Assembly: GCA_905221605.1 (NCBI GenBank)
Contig: CAJNDS010002442.1
Location: forward strand, 342,501 to 406,500
DNA: 64,000 bases
Direction: 5' to 3'
Origin: Symbiodinium natans
Taxonomy: Eukaryota; Sar; Dinophyceae; Suessiales; Symbiodiniaceae
The notes under the pieces were generated by a model that worked only from the letters and a program-made list of their open reading frames with translations, ran no database searches and had not been told where the DNA came from. How positions within the stretch are numbered: the stretch's first letter is position 1; every line of letters begins with the position of its first letter. A program made the position numbers and the translations under genes. Below are positions 33,890 to 45,164 of this stretch, piece by piece.

Positions 33890-35900
33890 CTGAGGTGGCG
33901 AATTCCAAACGGACTACATCCCAGGAGAAGGTTTTGCACACACATTCAGCCACTGAGCCTGCAAGAGGTGTGCAAGAGGTCGCGGCTTTGCGGCTTTCCG
34001 TCATTCCCCGCAGTGCAAAGGGGGTGCTTGCGCAAAGCTCCCGAGGTTTGATGCCAGCCGAGTTTGGTTCTGAAAGGCTTTTCATCTTCGAAGAGGTCTG
34101 CCTGACGTAAGTCTTCCCGTGGAGGCCTTCGTCCTAGCAGAGCCTTTTTTCAAGCCCTTTGGGAAGTTAAGCTGGGTGTTTGCCTGCAGAGGCTTGTGGA
34201 ATCCGAGCGTAACAAGTACCGTGAGGCCACAATGCGGCAGACTCTGGGTTTCAGGGCGGCGTGGCGCGTGAGTTGATGCGTAGCCGGCGTAGCTGGAAAC
34301 TCTGCAGCGCGCACATTCGTGGGGCATCTGGCAACAGAAGAATGAATCTGGCCTTCTTTTGCATGTTCTTTGAAGAGTTCTATCTGTCGCCAGGGTACTT
34401 GTGGCTGCTCGGTGCCGTCGAAGGTTGCGCAGCCAGTTTGTTGTGCAATGGCAGACTTTTCCTCATGCAGATGCCATGGCAGGACACTGGCCGCTGAAAT
34501 CGTGATCGCGAAATGGCACGACAAGTATGCCGGGCGGATGACGCTGCATTGACATCGATGTCGGGAACATTCGGGAATTGGGTGGGAACCCCATCCAGGA
34601 AATGGACGCGTGTGGAGCACTGTTAGCACGCCGGATGATTGGGTGTGCCTGGGCAGAAGGAAGAGCTTCTTTAAAATGTGATGCGACGAGTCGTGCATGG
34701 CCCTGTGCAGCCGTTATGAGACTCGACGCAGCAGATGGTTGATTGCTTCGACTTCCTCTTCTATCATGAATAGAAACTGGATAGTGCAGCGTTGTTTGGC
34801 TGCAGAGTCTCATTGCGGGGAAGATATCACGAAAGCCAGCGTAGAGTGTCTGTCGTTTCTATCTGCATTGGCAGCACTGTCGCCGACATACTTTCACGGG
34901 GAGTCCCATGGTGGAGTCCCCCGCCTTGCCACCTGTCAAAGCAACGTCTCAAGGAGGTCACAACGTGATGCCAAAAGAGAGCTTTCGTACGATTCGTACC
35001 AGTTGTATCAGTTGTTTGCCCCCGCTGTCCGAAAAGGCCATTGAAGGGGCCTGCACTCGACGCAGCAAGGCAACTCAACCCCCACAGTCCAGAAGCTCGG
35101 CAGAAACAGCAACGCACGGCTGAACTATTGGTAGGGCTAAAAGCAGCTAGACACAAACACGCTCAGTATCAGACTTCCTTCCCCGCGTGCCTCGGACTCG
35201 TGACCGCTGCCATGACCTGGGCCTTGGCCGCGACCGCGCCGAACTCAGCTTTACTTTTCTTGGCCCTTCAGTGTCTTTCAAGGAGTTGTGGCTCTTGCTG
35301 CCATGAGCATTCGTGGGTGGGCTTGTGTTGAAGCAAGCCCTTTTCTCCTTCCGACCTCAACCCTGAGGCGGCTGAAGCCGCACGGGTCTCGCGGCTTTGC
35401 CGGCTGCTGCCAAGGACGCCATGCTTTCCAGAGACAGCGCATGCAACCGGCACCTGCAACCGGTGTTGACGTAGACGTCTTGATTTGTCTTGCAATGCTT
35501 TGTGCAGCTCCATTCGCGCAGGCTGGGGTGTCTGCAACCTCACAGCAGAGGCAGCATGTGCTTTGGCGCCATGTTGCTCTGTGAGTTGTCGTATCGGTGG
35601 TTGGAGTCACACGTGCTAGTTCGGTGCAGCTGCCTTCAAATCTGAAAAGTGGCAGCTGATATGATCGGTTCTCTGAATGGTTGTCCTCTTCTTGAGCTCC
35701 CTGAATATACAGGGCCTTGGTATAACAGGGGCCTCCCCCAAAAGGATGAGTCTTTTTGGAGATCCGTCCATTCGGGTGCAGGCTTCTTGGGTGCAGCGAG
35801 CACACAAGAGGTTGCGCACCCAGCTTGGGAGTCTGTCCGGATGCTCTGGAGCCTCAGCTTTGCTCGCCTTCTGCTTAGCCAAAACCCACAGCTTTTAATC
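33890..35900. other. No supportable gene
   Basis: Overlapping short ORFs on both strands with no consistent exon signals or recognisable motifs. Confidence 0.4.
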
Positions 35901-35904
35901 CCGT

Positions 35905-36075
35905 AGAAGAATAACATAACAATGCTACAATGTAGTAATACAATCGTATAATAATGTAAGAATGTAGGAATAGCAATAAAACCTAGGCATTGTAATACAG
36001 CCACATCATAAAATCACAATATCAAACGGAAATAATCTAGAAATATACTAATGTAGTATATGATAACAACATTAA
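35905..36075. other. AT-rich island with AATGTAGTA-like repeats
   Basis: About 170 bp of low-GC sequence with recurring AATGTAG, AATAC and TAATA words. Non-coding. Confidence 0.6.
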
Positions 36076-36925
36076 AGCTCATCCGGTGCTCTCCCCAAGG
36101 CCTATGGCCGCTACCTCACCGCGGCCGAGCCCCCCAGGCTTCCGGCATCCGGCATTCTTCGTTCAGGGGTTCAAAAGGCTCAGCTTCGGGGATTTTGGGG
36201 TTTCGGGGCCCGGAAGGCTTTCGGGGCCATGGCCGAAGGTCTTCACCTCCCGGAAACATGCATGCTCACGCCGTAACCTAATCCCGCAACCCTCTCAACC
36301 TAAGCTCCACGACGATTCGTTTCCTGTCGCGCCTCGGAGGCTGCTGCGGCCAGCCGTCGGAGCTCTTGGAGCTCTTCCTCAGGCCAGTGCGGCCGGTGCG
36401 GGACATGGCGCAGCTTGGCTAAAGAGGGATACGAAAGGACCTGCAAGGGGTGAGAGTTGAAGCCTTCTCCACTCACATGTGTGGGTCACTCCGAACTTCT
36501 GGTGTTTCTGGGGTACAGTCCCTAAACCTTGGGTTTCGGGGGTTTGCAACCAGAGTGGCCCACTGTGCTCACGCTGGTTATGCGATGGTATGCTACTTGG
36601 CTATAGAATGCCTAGACTAGAAGAGCCAGTTTAAGGATACCTCTCCAAGGAGTTTTCTGGTGCTTGTCCGACGGCTCTCAAAAGCTCTCTCTCTCTCTGG
36701 GCTTCCGGACCGTACCTGCTTGGGCTCTTGAGCCTCGGAGTCGGTCTTTACCGAAGAGCCCGAGGAGATTGTATCATCATGAGCCATCCATGTTAGAACA
36801 CATTGACACTTTGTGACCTATGGCATTTTTGTTTGGTGGCTTGGGCCAGGGGGCACTGAACGGAGCCCACACCACAGCGCACGCCTTGCGTGCTCGTGTG
36901 CGGAAGATTTAGCAGAACCTCAACC

Positions 36926-36986
36926 TCTACCCTAAACCCTAAACCCTAACCCTAAACCCTAACCCTAGACCCTAAACCCTAACCCC
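36926..36986. repeat. Telomere-like array ending at a splice acceptor
   Basis: CCCTAAACCCTAAACCCTAA and variants run directly into CCCCAG, after which an exon-like frame starts (about 36989). Confidence 0.8.
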
Positions 36987-36988
36987 AG

Positions 36989-39526
36989 GTGTTGGGACCG
37001 ATGGTGCAGCAGGCGCCAGAAGAGGGGAACGGACCGTTCCAATTTGAGCTTGGCGTTGAGGATTTCGGGTGAATGAAAGTCCTGCTTTCAGGTGCCTCTT
37101 TTGTGATTGACACTGAATGAAAGAACACCCGTTGAGTTTAGCCTGCAGAGAGGTGCGGTTTGCAGGGCGAAAATTGGGCATCAAGCAAAAGCGGAAGAAT
37201 GTCTTGCTGCCACGCTTGGAGTTGAATGTCCTGTTTCGAGAGCGAGGGATAGCCAGGGATAGCGAGGGCCAGGGGATAGAATCAAATGAACAGTCTGAAA
37301 TGAGGACGCACAGAGAGACACAACGACACACCCTCTGATAAAAGTCAAAGTCGAGTAGGTCTAAGTTTTCGCTGCGCAGCTGATCGGGTCGTTGTTCAAT
37401 GTGGCGTTCTAAGCCGATTTTCCCAAACCCACGACCAAACCCAAGACTCGTGTGGAGTTGCCTTGACAACCTTGTGGCCCAAGTGAGTGTCGGTTGGGGA
37501 GTTTCTGTCTTCGCAAGTCCCCGTTTCATATACTGGATCAAAACCATGCCTGCGCAACCCCAGAAGCATTCCAAGAGCTCCCCAGATACACAAGTGTCTA
37601 TCTGCCTCTCCCTCTGCTGTTTCCTTTCTGTCTCTCCCTCTCTCCCTCTCCCTTTCTGGACGACTTTCTGAAGAGTATGTGGCTGGATGTGGAGCTGAAA
37701 GCTGTGAAGGCCATGAACTCCCACTGCCCTGAATTCTCAGGTCGTGTGCACCTTCCTCCGTTTTCGGTGTTTTTTTTTGGTGTTGAGTTTTATCGTTTTC
37801 AAGTCCCATGGTCTAGTCTATCATTCTCGCTGGCAGTTTAGGCTTCCAGAGCTTGGTCCCAAGCAGGGATGGGTCAGGGATGAGGAGCAAACTATCTCCA
37901 TGAACCAGCGTTGACAGTCACTTGCTTTGCGCCCTCCCAGGTGAATCTTTTGAGTGGGTTGCTAAAGATTGTTGGTTCGATTTGGTGTTTTTCCGCTGAA
38001 AGCTACTCTAAACTTAAACCCTAATACCTGAACCCTAACTTCTTACTAGTACCCCAAACTTCCCTGCTCTACACAACAGCCTCAGTAGCACAATGCCTTG
38101 AACTCTCTTTCAAGAATGCCCCTCAAACCCTAAACCCCCAGAAGCTTGTCTTGCACCGAAATCCCCAAACTTGAACCATAAACTCAAAATGCTCTGGGCC
38201 AGGCCCGAACGAGGACGGTGCATCAAAAGGCCATCGGATTCACATCCCTGAGTTTGTAGAGGTTCGGGTTTTTACATGGCTTTGCTGCAGAGTTTAGCTG
38301 TTGACGTTTTGGGGGAGATTTCGGGGGCCTTGCACAGGGTTGCTCCAGGTCGCGTGTCAATACAGAAAGAAGCCGACCAGTCCACCCGCAACTCTTGCGG
38401 ATTGTTCTATAACTGTACTTATAACCATATTAAGGCACTTAAGGGGCTTATAAGTGGGTTATAAGTACAGTTATAAGTAGTTACTAAGTACCTTGAACCT
38501 CCAAGTAGAGACTCTGCAAATCTTGATGCCTTAGCCGGTGCAGGGCCTGGGAAAGCGCATGGAGATGTATTGGCCGCAGAAAGACATGCACCGGACTAGG
38601 ATACCTATGTGATGCCCTCAGATCAAGCAGTTTGCAGCGCAAATGTCTCTGTTCACGTTTAGTGATGTGGTGTCTTACGCGCGGCATTGTTGCGTGCTTG
38701 TTGCGCGTCCTCGTATTCGCCCGATCGGTGGGGCTTCGGAGGTATGAGAACAGCAGGCGCCATGCCGGGATCCTGGACCAGTCTTCGGAGCTTTATGTTC
38801 GGAAACGGTGCATGGACCTTGAGTGGTAGATTTTTTTCGAAAGAAGGTGATATGGGACCACCGCATGCAGAGATGGATGGTTCGTTGCTCAGCCAGTGCG
38901 GTGCAGACTCGGCGATTTTTTTTTCTTTCTCTCTCTCTCTCTCTTCGAGTCAGAGCTTGCGAGCTTGCTGCGAGGTGATGTGGTACAGACATGGCATCCA
39001 GGCAGCCGCGGCAGCTTTGCAGTTGTCCATCTCATCCCTGTTCCGCGCAGACCTTTTCCCGCCGAGCGATGTGTCGTTTTTCTCCGCTCCGTGCTATGTG
39101 GAGCTCCATGGTGGGGCCTGACACACCGATGCGGGAGCGTGCGCTGCAGCTCGCACGGGCGTTGTATGGGTGCTGGGAGACCGGGGCCTTGCCTGCCGGA
39201 AGCACGGGACTACGCGGGTCAGGAGAGCTGTGGGACAAACCTCACTTCCGGACTCCTCGTCCTTCTTCTTGTTGCCTGGTTACTTGATATGATTTGTGTG
39301 AATTGTGCTATGTTGTGCTGCAACAGCAGCACAGCCCTTTGTGGAAGGTTTTTCGCTGGTTCAGCGGCCGGAAAGGCAAGTTCGAGCAAGGCGCGACATA
39401 AAAGGTGCCTTAGTTCCAGGTCCTGAGGTCAACACTGACACCAGACTGCCACGCCAAATTGTAGTGATCGTTCTAGCAAACACGGCAGCGGCTTTGGTGC
39501 AGAAGCTTTCCGGATCTCAGGAGTGA
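36989..39526 (+). CDS. Isolated exons of an unrecognised gene
   Basis: Plausible + strand exons: VLGPMVQQAPEEGNGPFQFE (36989-37069, between CCCCAG and GGTGAA); FLKSMWLDVELKAVKAMNSH (37662-37739, preceded by a 50-nt pyrimidine tract); LQLSISSLFRADLFPPSDVS (about 38999-39120); and LPRQIVVIVLANTAAALVQK (about 39430-39524). The last is hydrophobic and could be a membrane segment. Phases are not verified and I cannot name a product. The 250-residue minus-strand ORF over the same stretch is regarded as antisense chance. Confidence 0.3.
38408..38475. repeat. 19-bp perfect inverted repeat (MITE-like hairpin)
   Basis: TATAACTGTACTTATAACC (38408-38426) and GGTTATAAGTACAGTTATA (38457-38475) are exact reverse complements around a 30-nt loop that itself contains CTTATAAG-type palindromes. 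Confidence 0.85.
38919..38947. repeat. Poly-T/(CT)n tract
   Basis: T-run followed by CT repeats. It may serve as a polypyrimidine tract for the exon near 39000. Confidence 0.7.
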
Positions 39527-39539
39527 GTACTAGTCACTC

Positions 39540-41950
39540 CCAAGAATCCTTGCGACGGTCTTGGTATCAGAGTTGAGGGTTCATTGGGTTCATTGGAACC
39601 TCCGGACACGGCAGAGGGCGCACGCGTGCCATCCTCTTCTACCAGCAGCTGCGGAATGCCGGTGCGGGCACTCAGTTGATCTCAGAGGCGTGCTGTGGCG
39701 TGGGGATGTGTGGGGTGTCTTCGGTTGCAGTCCGACCCAGGGAAGCTGGGAAGCCCGAAGCCGGACCAGTGTCGCAGCGGTGTTCGTGGTGTCTTCTTCG
39801 ATAAGGAGGCTCCCAACACTCCGCAGCTCAAAACATCTGCCACCCGCTTGGCTGTCGAGATCCGTTGAGGAGAAGTCGTGGGTGGCGCGTTGGAGCAATT
39901 GCGGCATGAAGACCTACGCCATGTTCAGCACTGAGGCACCCAGAGTTGTGCTGCCCATGTGCTGGTTCTCAGAAAGGGTTCTTTGATGTGGTCTGGAGCT
40001 TTGTTTGTTGACTTCAAGACCCCTGTTTGGCAAACTCCTGCTGCTCCTGATCGGTTGTGCGACGTGAGCCTTGCGTGCGAGCCGCAAAGAAAGGGTGAGA
40101 TGGACGGGGTCAGAGCGGACACCCTGAACCCCCCGGCGCCGGGAAGGTTCTCGAAAGAAAGGAGCCAGGAAGCACGACGTAAAACAGTTGGTCACCATCA
40201 ACGCGAACAGTCGCCACTTGCAAGGGCGGCGCCAGCACCAGGATGCACAAGTCCAACTCAGCTTGCATGAGGAAGGTGATAGGATTCCTGACAAGACACT
40301 TAGGCGGGGTTCTGGGTTCTTCGTGCGGGGTTGGGGGGGGGGGGTGGGGGCTGTAAGGATGTAAGGGAAGAAGAAAGCCGAAGAATCGCCAGCTTGTGCA
40401 GGAGCTTGGCTTTCGCAAAGCCTACGAGGAAGCCATCCGCGTTCGAGTGCAGAGCGTGCGCCATCTGCAGTCCTCCGCACAAGCATGGCCTTTTTCTGGA
40501 GCTTTATGGCGTTCGGCATGGAGAGGTACGACAAAACCATCAGTTCATGCCGGATCCCCAGTAGAGTTTGATGCACCTTTGCAGCTGCCTAGCAATGTTG
40601 CCGCCAGGTTTCAGCGGACACGATGGAAAGGCCAAAGAAGACCGCTCGGACAGCCACACACCTGACACCTTGCGAGCCGAGTCGTATGGCCCTTCACAGC
40701 CAGTAGACCTCACTTATAGCAGTATGCTATCTGCCATACTATGTCACATGATGTGCTCCGTACGCCGTCGAGCGGCTCGCCTGTTGCCGCTGACATGGCC
40801 CTGAGATGCCCTGAGCCTTGTCCCTCGCTGAGAAAAAGCAGTTCGTACGCAAGGGGACAGGGCAGTGCCACGAAGCAAGTAACCTGGAGTTGGAGTTTGC
40901 AAGATTGGTGGCAGAATGCGGTGTGTCATGGGCAGCATAGCAACTGCAAAACCCGCGCTCGATGTCTACAGTCTACAGACCGTTCATGTGCCTGGCTGTC
41001 AGCGTTCGCAGAGTGAAGACTTATGAACTTCTGCGCGTCCTAATGGAAGGCGCAAAGCAGATGCACATCATGAGGTTCTGCGGTGGATTAGACTTATAGT
41101 TCCCGCAAGCCGCGGAGACCGGAGCTCCCGGACGTACTTACATGATTTTACATGGCTACTACATGCAAGCTTAGGGCTTCGTCTTTTGGGCTGTTTTAGC
41201 CTGAGACTTCGTCATGGCCCTGGCATGTCAATCGCTGGATCTTCCGGAGGAGCGCACGTCGCCTTGCAATCCAGACAGCCAAGTTCACATGGTGCGAACC
41301 GCCCGTATCATCCTGAGAGGACAGCCAGCCGCATAGTGATGAGGAGCCGCAGGCTGGCACTGGTACGCCAGAGGTTCCTTTACAAACCCTTGAAGCTCGA
41401 AGGGTGCCCGCCGCAGTACAGTAGGAGCATCGACTACGCAGGCTCAAACTATTCAATGGATCGAGGATGTTTTACTAAAACACATGGACACTGTCACCAA
41501 TACTCTGGTAGTGCAAGCCGCCAGCATTGTTTAGACTCACGACGCTATCCTTGCCGGGACGCTGCCGGTCCCTCTACTTTTTTCGGATCTCTGGGTGACC
41601 CTTAAGGCCTCCTAGGACGCGCGGACGCGCCATGCGGCGTTGCGTGGCTCTCGCGGCCTGCACTTCGGCCATGGGCTACTCCTTCGAAAGCTGATCGGTC
41701 GCAGAAGAAAGGCACAGCTCTCTGTGATTGAGCTTATGCCGTCTGTGAGTTGAGGCCACGTGGGCTGCAGCTACTCCCACATCTATCCGGAGCAGCAGCC
41801 AAGAGTCAAGCGAGATTGTTGCCTCACCAGTGATTCGTGACATTTCCTCCTTGCAGGGAGGCAAGGCTAGCTACGTAGCTGGAAGCAAGAGCTGCTTGTA
41901 TTCACATCGAACTAGTGAGGGTCAACCTGTGTCGACGTGACATTGCATCG
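39540..41950. other. No supportable gene
   Basis: One possible helical exon, ELGFRKAYEEAIRVRVQSVR (about 40399-40490), and otherwise only unconserved ORFs. A G-run lies at 40329-40346. Confidence 0.35.
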
Positions 41951-41954
41951 CGGC

Positions 41955-44412
41955 AGTGGAAGATGCGTCCAAGCCTGAGGTATGTGGCATACAAGACGTC
42001 GGAGCTGTTTCCGGGGAGCCTCGACGGGGACCTCACAAAGAAGGTCTGGGAAGACGTCGTCTGGACCAAGGCGGCGCTGGCTTTGTGTGGTTTGTGTGAG
42101 TGCATGATGATACAGTGATTGTGCACTGTGTTTTAATGTGTTTTAGCTGCAGCTGTCTGCAAGTCCAAGCTGAAGTTTTCTTCCAGACATGGTGTTGCGA
42201 CATCCGAAAGCCAGCGCTCTGTTAGCTGCATTCGTCGGCGTCCTTCAAGGATGTGGAGAGCCTACGTACAACGAAGGAATTGCAGCAGTATGCCATTCAA
42301 ATTGCCAGGATTACTGCCAGACGTGTGTCCGTTCGCGGTTTGCGGACCGTGTCGGGGATGACCCTGTGCCACACAATTGGATCAATGCGTGCGGCTACAA
42401 CGCCAAGACGTGTCCTGAGCCGTTTAATTGAGTGGGCCGGCGCAGGCAGCTTTGACATGCTTTGCCATGCTTGCAGCCTTGACATATGCTGCTCAGTTCG
42501 TCAACGGCCACTTGGATATCGCCTGACATTATGTGATGAGGTTTGCAACAAGTTTCGTCCTTGGGGAGTCTGTACCTCTCTGTACAGGATTGTTTGTTGC
42601 CACACCAGCGGGCTGATGCCGGATACGAAGGCCTTCAAGCCTCGTTGTGTCTGCGAACAGCGCGCTCCAACCTGATCTTTCCCGTCTAAAACCTGCAGGT
42701 TGCCAATCTCACCAAGAAACACACAGGTCACCAGCAACAACTAGGACAACACCACCACTGCCGCCGCCACCGCCACCAGCAGCACCACCACCACCCACCC
42801 ACCCATTTAACAGTTCTTTCCTTGCGCTGTTCCAGGACTTCGTTGATATCTCCACGCACACTCAGCCGCGACTGCGCACCCGTGCGAAGATGCGGTGGGA
42901 TGACAGGCCGGTGGTGTCTTCCAATATCGTGCCCACTCTCGCAGGTCTCAGGGGAGTGTGCTTGCATTCTGTGCAGGGGTCTGTACTCCCAAAGCGTCTA
43001 GTCGATCTCAGCCCACATAAGCCGCAACCCTCCACCCCGCCCATACAGCCTAAACCCTTACGCTAAGCCCCAACAAAGAAACGGGGAGGTTCCTGTACAT
43101 CGGCGCCGAGCTCCAGGAACCCCAGCCCTGGGCCACGCTGACGGCGCACGACAGCGTCATCTTCCAGGAAGGGGGCTTAGGGGATTTTTGGGTTTAAGTT
43201 TTGTAGTGCATACAAGTTGTGGATGTTAGGGTTTAGGGCTTAGGGTGTCGGGTGTTTTGGGGGTTTTTGGCCGGGTTATGGGGTTTCGGGGGGATGTAGG
43301 GGTTCAGATGATTTGAGGCAAATTTGGTGTTTTAGGGTTCGTGAGCGCTTGTGGTGCATGGCCTTCTGCAGCTCTGCAGGACAATGACTTTGAGGTTTTC
43401 GTTGACGCGAATGCAGCCTGGATGTGCAACATTTTGTAATGACCTGGACATTGTAGGTCTAGACGGTCCTGTGTCGCTGCGACGGATACAAGGCCACCAC
43501 CCACTTCTACAAGGAGTTTGAGATGAATGCTTTCAATACAACCTGGGAACTCTGCCTCAACAAGCCTTATGGTGACGGCGGATATGTGCCATGGCATGCA
43601 CGAAGCATGGGGACTGCTACCGCGAAGTTCAATTCAAGAGCATCTGCTAAGATCTGCTAAGAACCGTCAGGAGAACTCCACGCGCGTTTATGGCAGCAAG
43701 GGCTGGACCATGGAGCCCCCGCTGCGCTGTGCGGCGAACGTGCAGCCTCTTGGGGCTCTGAACAACCCGAAGCTTCCGGCGGCTGTGCTGCAAATGAGAC
43801 ATTGGCCAACTGTGCCATGAGTTTATCAGTAGCCCTCGCTTCTAGCACGGACCATCAGGGTGAGCGCTGGACCGTCGAGATTGCGCTGCCGCTGGCCAGC
43901 CTGGCTGAACGGACAGGCTGTTTCTGGGATTTCTGGGTCAAAGAGTCAAAAGATCTATACAGCAGGCGTTGCTTCCCATGCGTTGTGCGGCCTGTCGGGT
44001 TGTGCAGGGGCTCGAGCACCTCCGCGCCCCGGCGACTTCTGGCGCGCAAGCTTCAGCCGAGTGCAGTGGGCCGTCAAGGTGCGACCGCTTGGACACGTGC
44101 AGGCAGCATGCAGGGAGGGCTGTGACTGCGTGCCCAGGTGAACCCCGAAACTGGCGGCTACGAGAAAAGCCCCTCTTGCCAGTCGTGTCCTGAGCCGGGA
44201 ACGGCCCACGAGGACAATTGGGTCTGGTCTCCTCAGCCTGACACTCAGGGCTTGGGTTTTGCCTTGCACCCTCTTGGGCTCCCATTTAATTTAGAGGCTC
44301 TTGCATCCTCAAGGAGGGCGGCATTGCGGGGGCCCCCTGACCACCAGGTATGCCATCCAGATGCACCAGCCGGAAACTTGGGGCATCCTTCAATTCGAGG
44401 ACTCCACCGAGG
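41955..44412 (+). CDS. Family-9-like carbohydrate-binding domain protein (CBM9-like), multi-exon
   Basis: The exons assemble in order into a CBM9-like beta-sandwich: LRYVAYKTSELFPGSLDGDL with KKVWEDVVWTK (to 42070); DFVDISTHTQPRLRTRAKMR with WDD (42836-42905); FLYIGAELQEPQPWATLTAH and DSVIFQ (43089-43167); DNDFEVFVDAN (from 43380); FYKEFEMNAFNTTWELCLNK (about 43500); NSTRVYGSKGWTMEPPLRCA (about 43675); GERWTVEIALPLASLAERTG (43859-43918); GDFWRASFSRVQWAVK (about 44030); ETGGYEKSPSCQSCPEPGTA and HEDNWVWSP (44138-44238); and YAIQMHQPETWGILQFEDS (about 44345-44405). Start (DGDLxxxVW), middle (DNDFEVFVD) and end (W-x-LQF) match the family. It probably binds sugar polymers outside the cell or in the secretory pathway. 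No catalytic domain is attached within the exons seen. The N-terminal exon with a signal peptide was not located. Introns are 80-770 bp, and one donor appears to be GC. Confidence 0.8.
42189..42431 (+). CDS. Small Cys-rich ORF inside the first CBM9 intron
   Basis: 80 residues from an ATG at 42189, with a hydrophobic start (SALLAAFVGVLQGCG, signal-peptide or lipobox-like) and then C-x3-C-x3-C-x2-C spacing (CHSNCQDYCQTC) and two further cysteines. It sits wholly between two CBM9 exons on the same strand, so it may be a nested gene, an alternative first exon of the CBM9 gene, or chance. Confidence 0.3.
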   Translation: MVLRHPKASALLAAFVGVLQGCGEPTYNEGIAAVCHSNCQDYCQTCVRSRFADRVGDDPVPHNWINACGYNAKTCPEPFN

Positions 44413-45164
44413 TCGGTGCCACGTACTACCGGGTCGGGCGCCCGTTTGATGATGGGGTGTTCCGGGCCACTAAGCCGCGAAACGCCCGGAAACACTCGCG
44501 GGTTCCAAGGAGTGGCCGAGCCGAAGTGCGGCCATGGCCATCTACTATGCGCAGCATGCGTATGCTGCAAAGCATGAAGGTGCCGAAAGTGCTCGGTGTC
44601 AATGTCTTGCTCTCCTGGCGCAGCGTCGACTTTGCACGCTGGAGAAGTCAGACCTTGCTTTGACAAGCTGGGGAGGTGCTTTCACCACGCAGCTGCACGA
44701 CCTGCTGCAGTTTTCTTCAGAGCCTTTCCCTGTTTGTGCCCGGGAAGCAGTTGGGACCTCCATGAAAGACTGCTCCCGTGCCTTTGTTGCCTTTGTGGGT
44801 TAGGTGCGGATGCGGACACCATCATCAGTGCGGCAGGGGAGGGCAAATCGGCTATGTTTGAGGCCGGACAGTTTGACGGTGAATAGTGCAATGCGGGAAT
44901 CGCTGGTCTTGAGAATGACCCATTCAGAAGGATAACAATATGGGGCTTTCCGGCTTACCGGTTTACCCTTGTCCCAAGAGGACGTTCTGCAGATATGCTT
45001 GGATGCAGATGTGAACCTTACTGCACAACACACATATAGACATCGAAGCTCTGTCATCCCTCGTCGAAGCTGCTTTTATCCCTCAACCCTAAAAACCCTG
45101 GTGAATCTTACTAACAAAACCCAATCTGAGCACGATGTAACAGGGGCCCTGACAGGCCACAGTG

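Noticed and set aside
36972-37724. 250-residue minus-strand ORF
   Set aside because: No motif. It overlaps two better + strand exon candidates with splice-like borders, and part of it is antisense to a pyrimidine tract.
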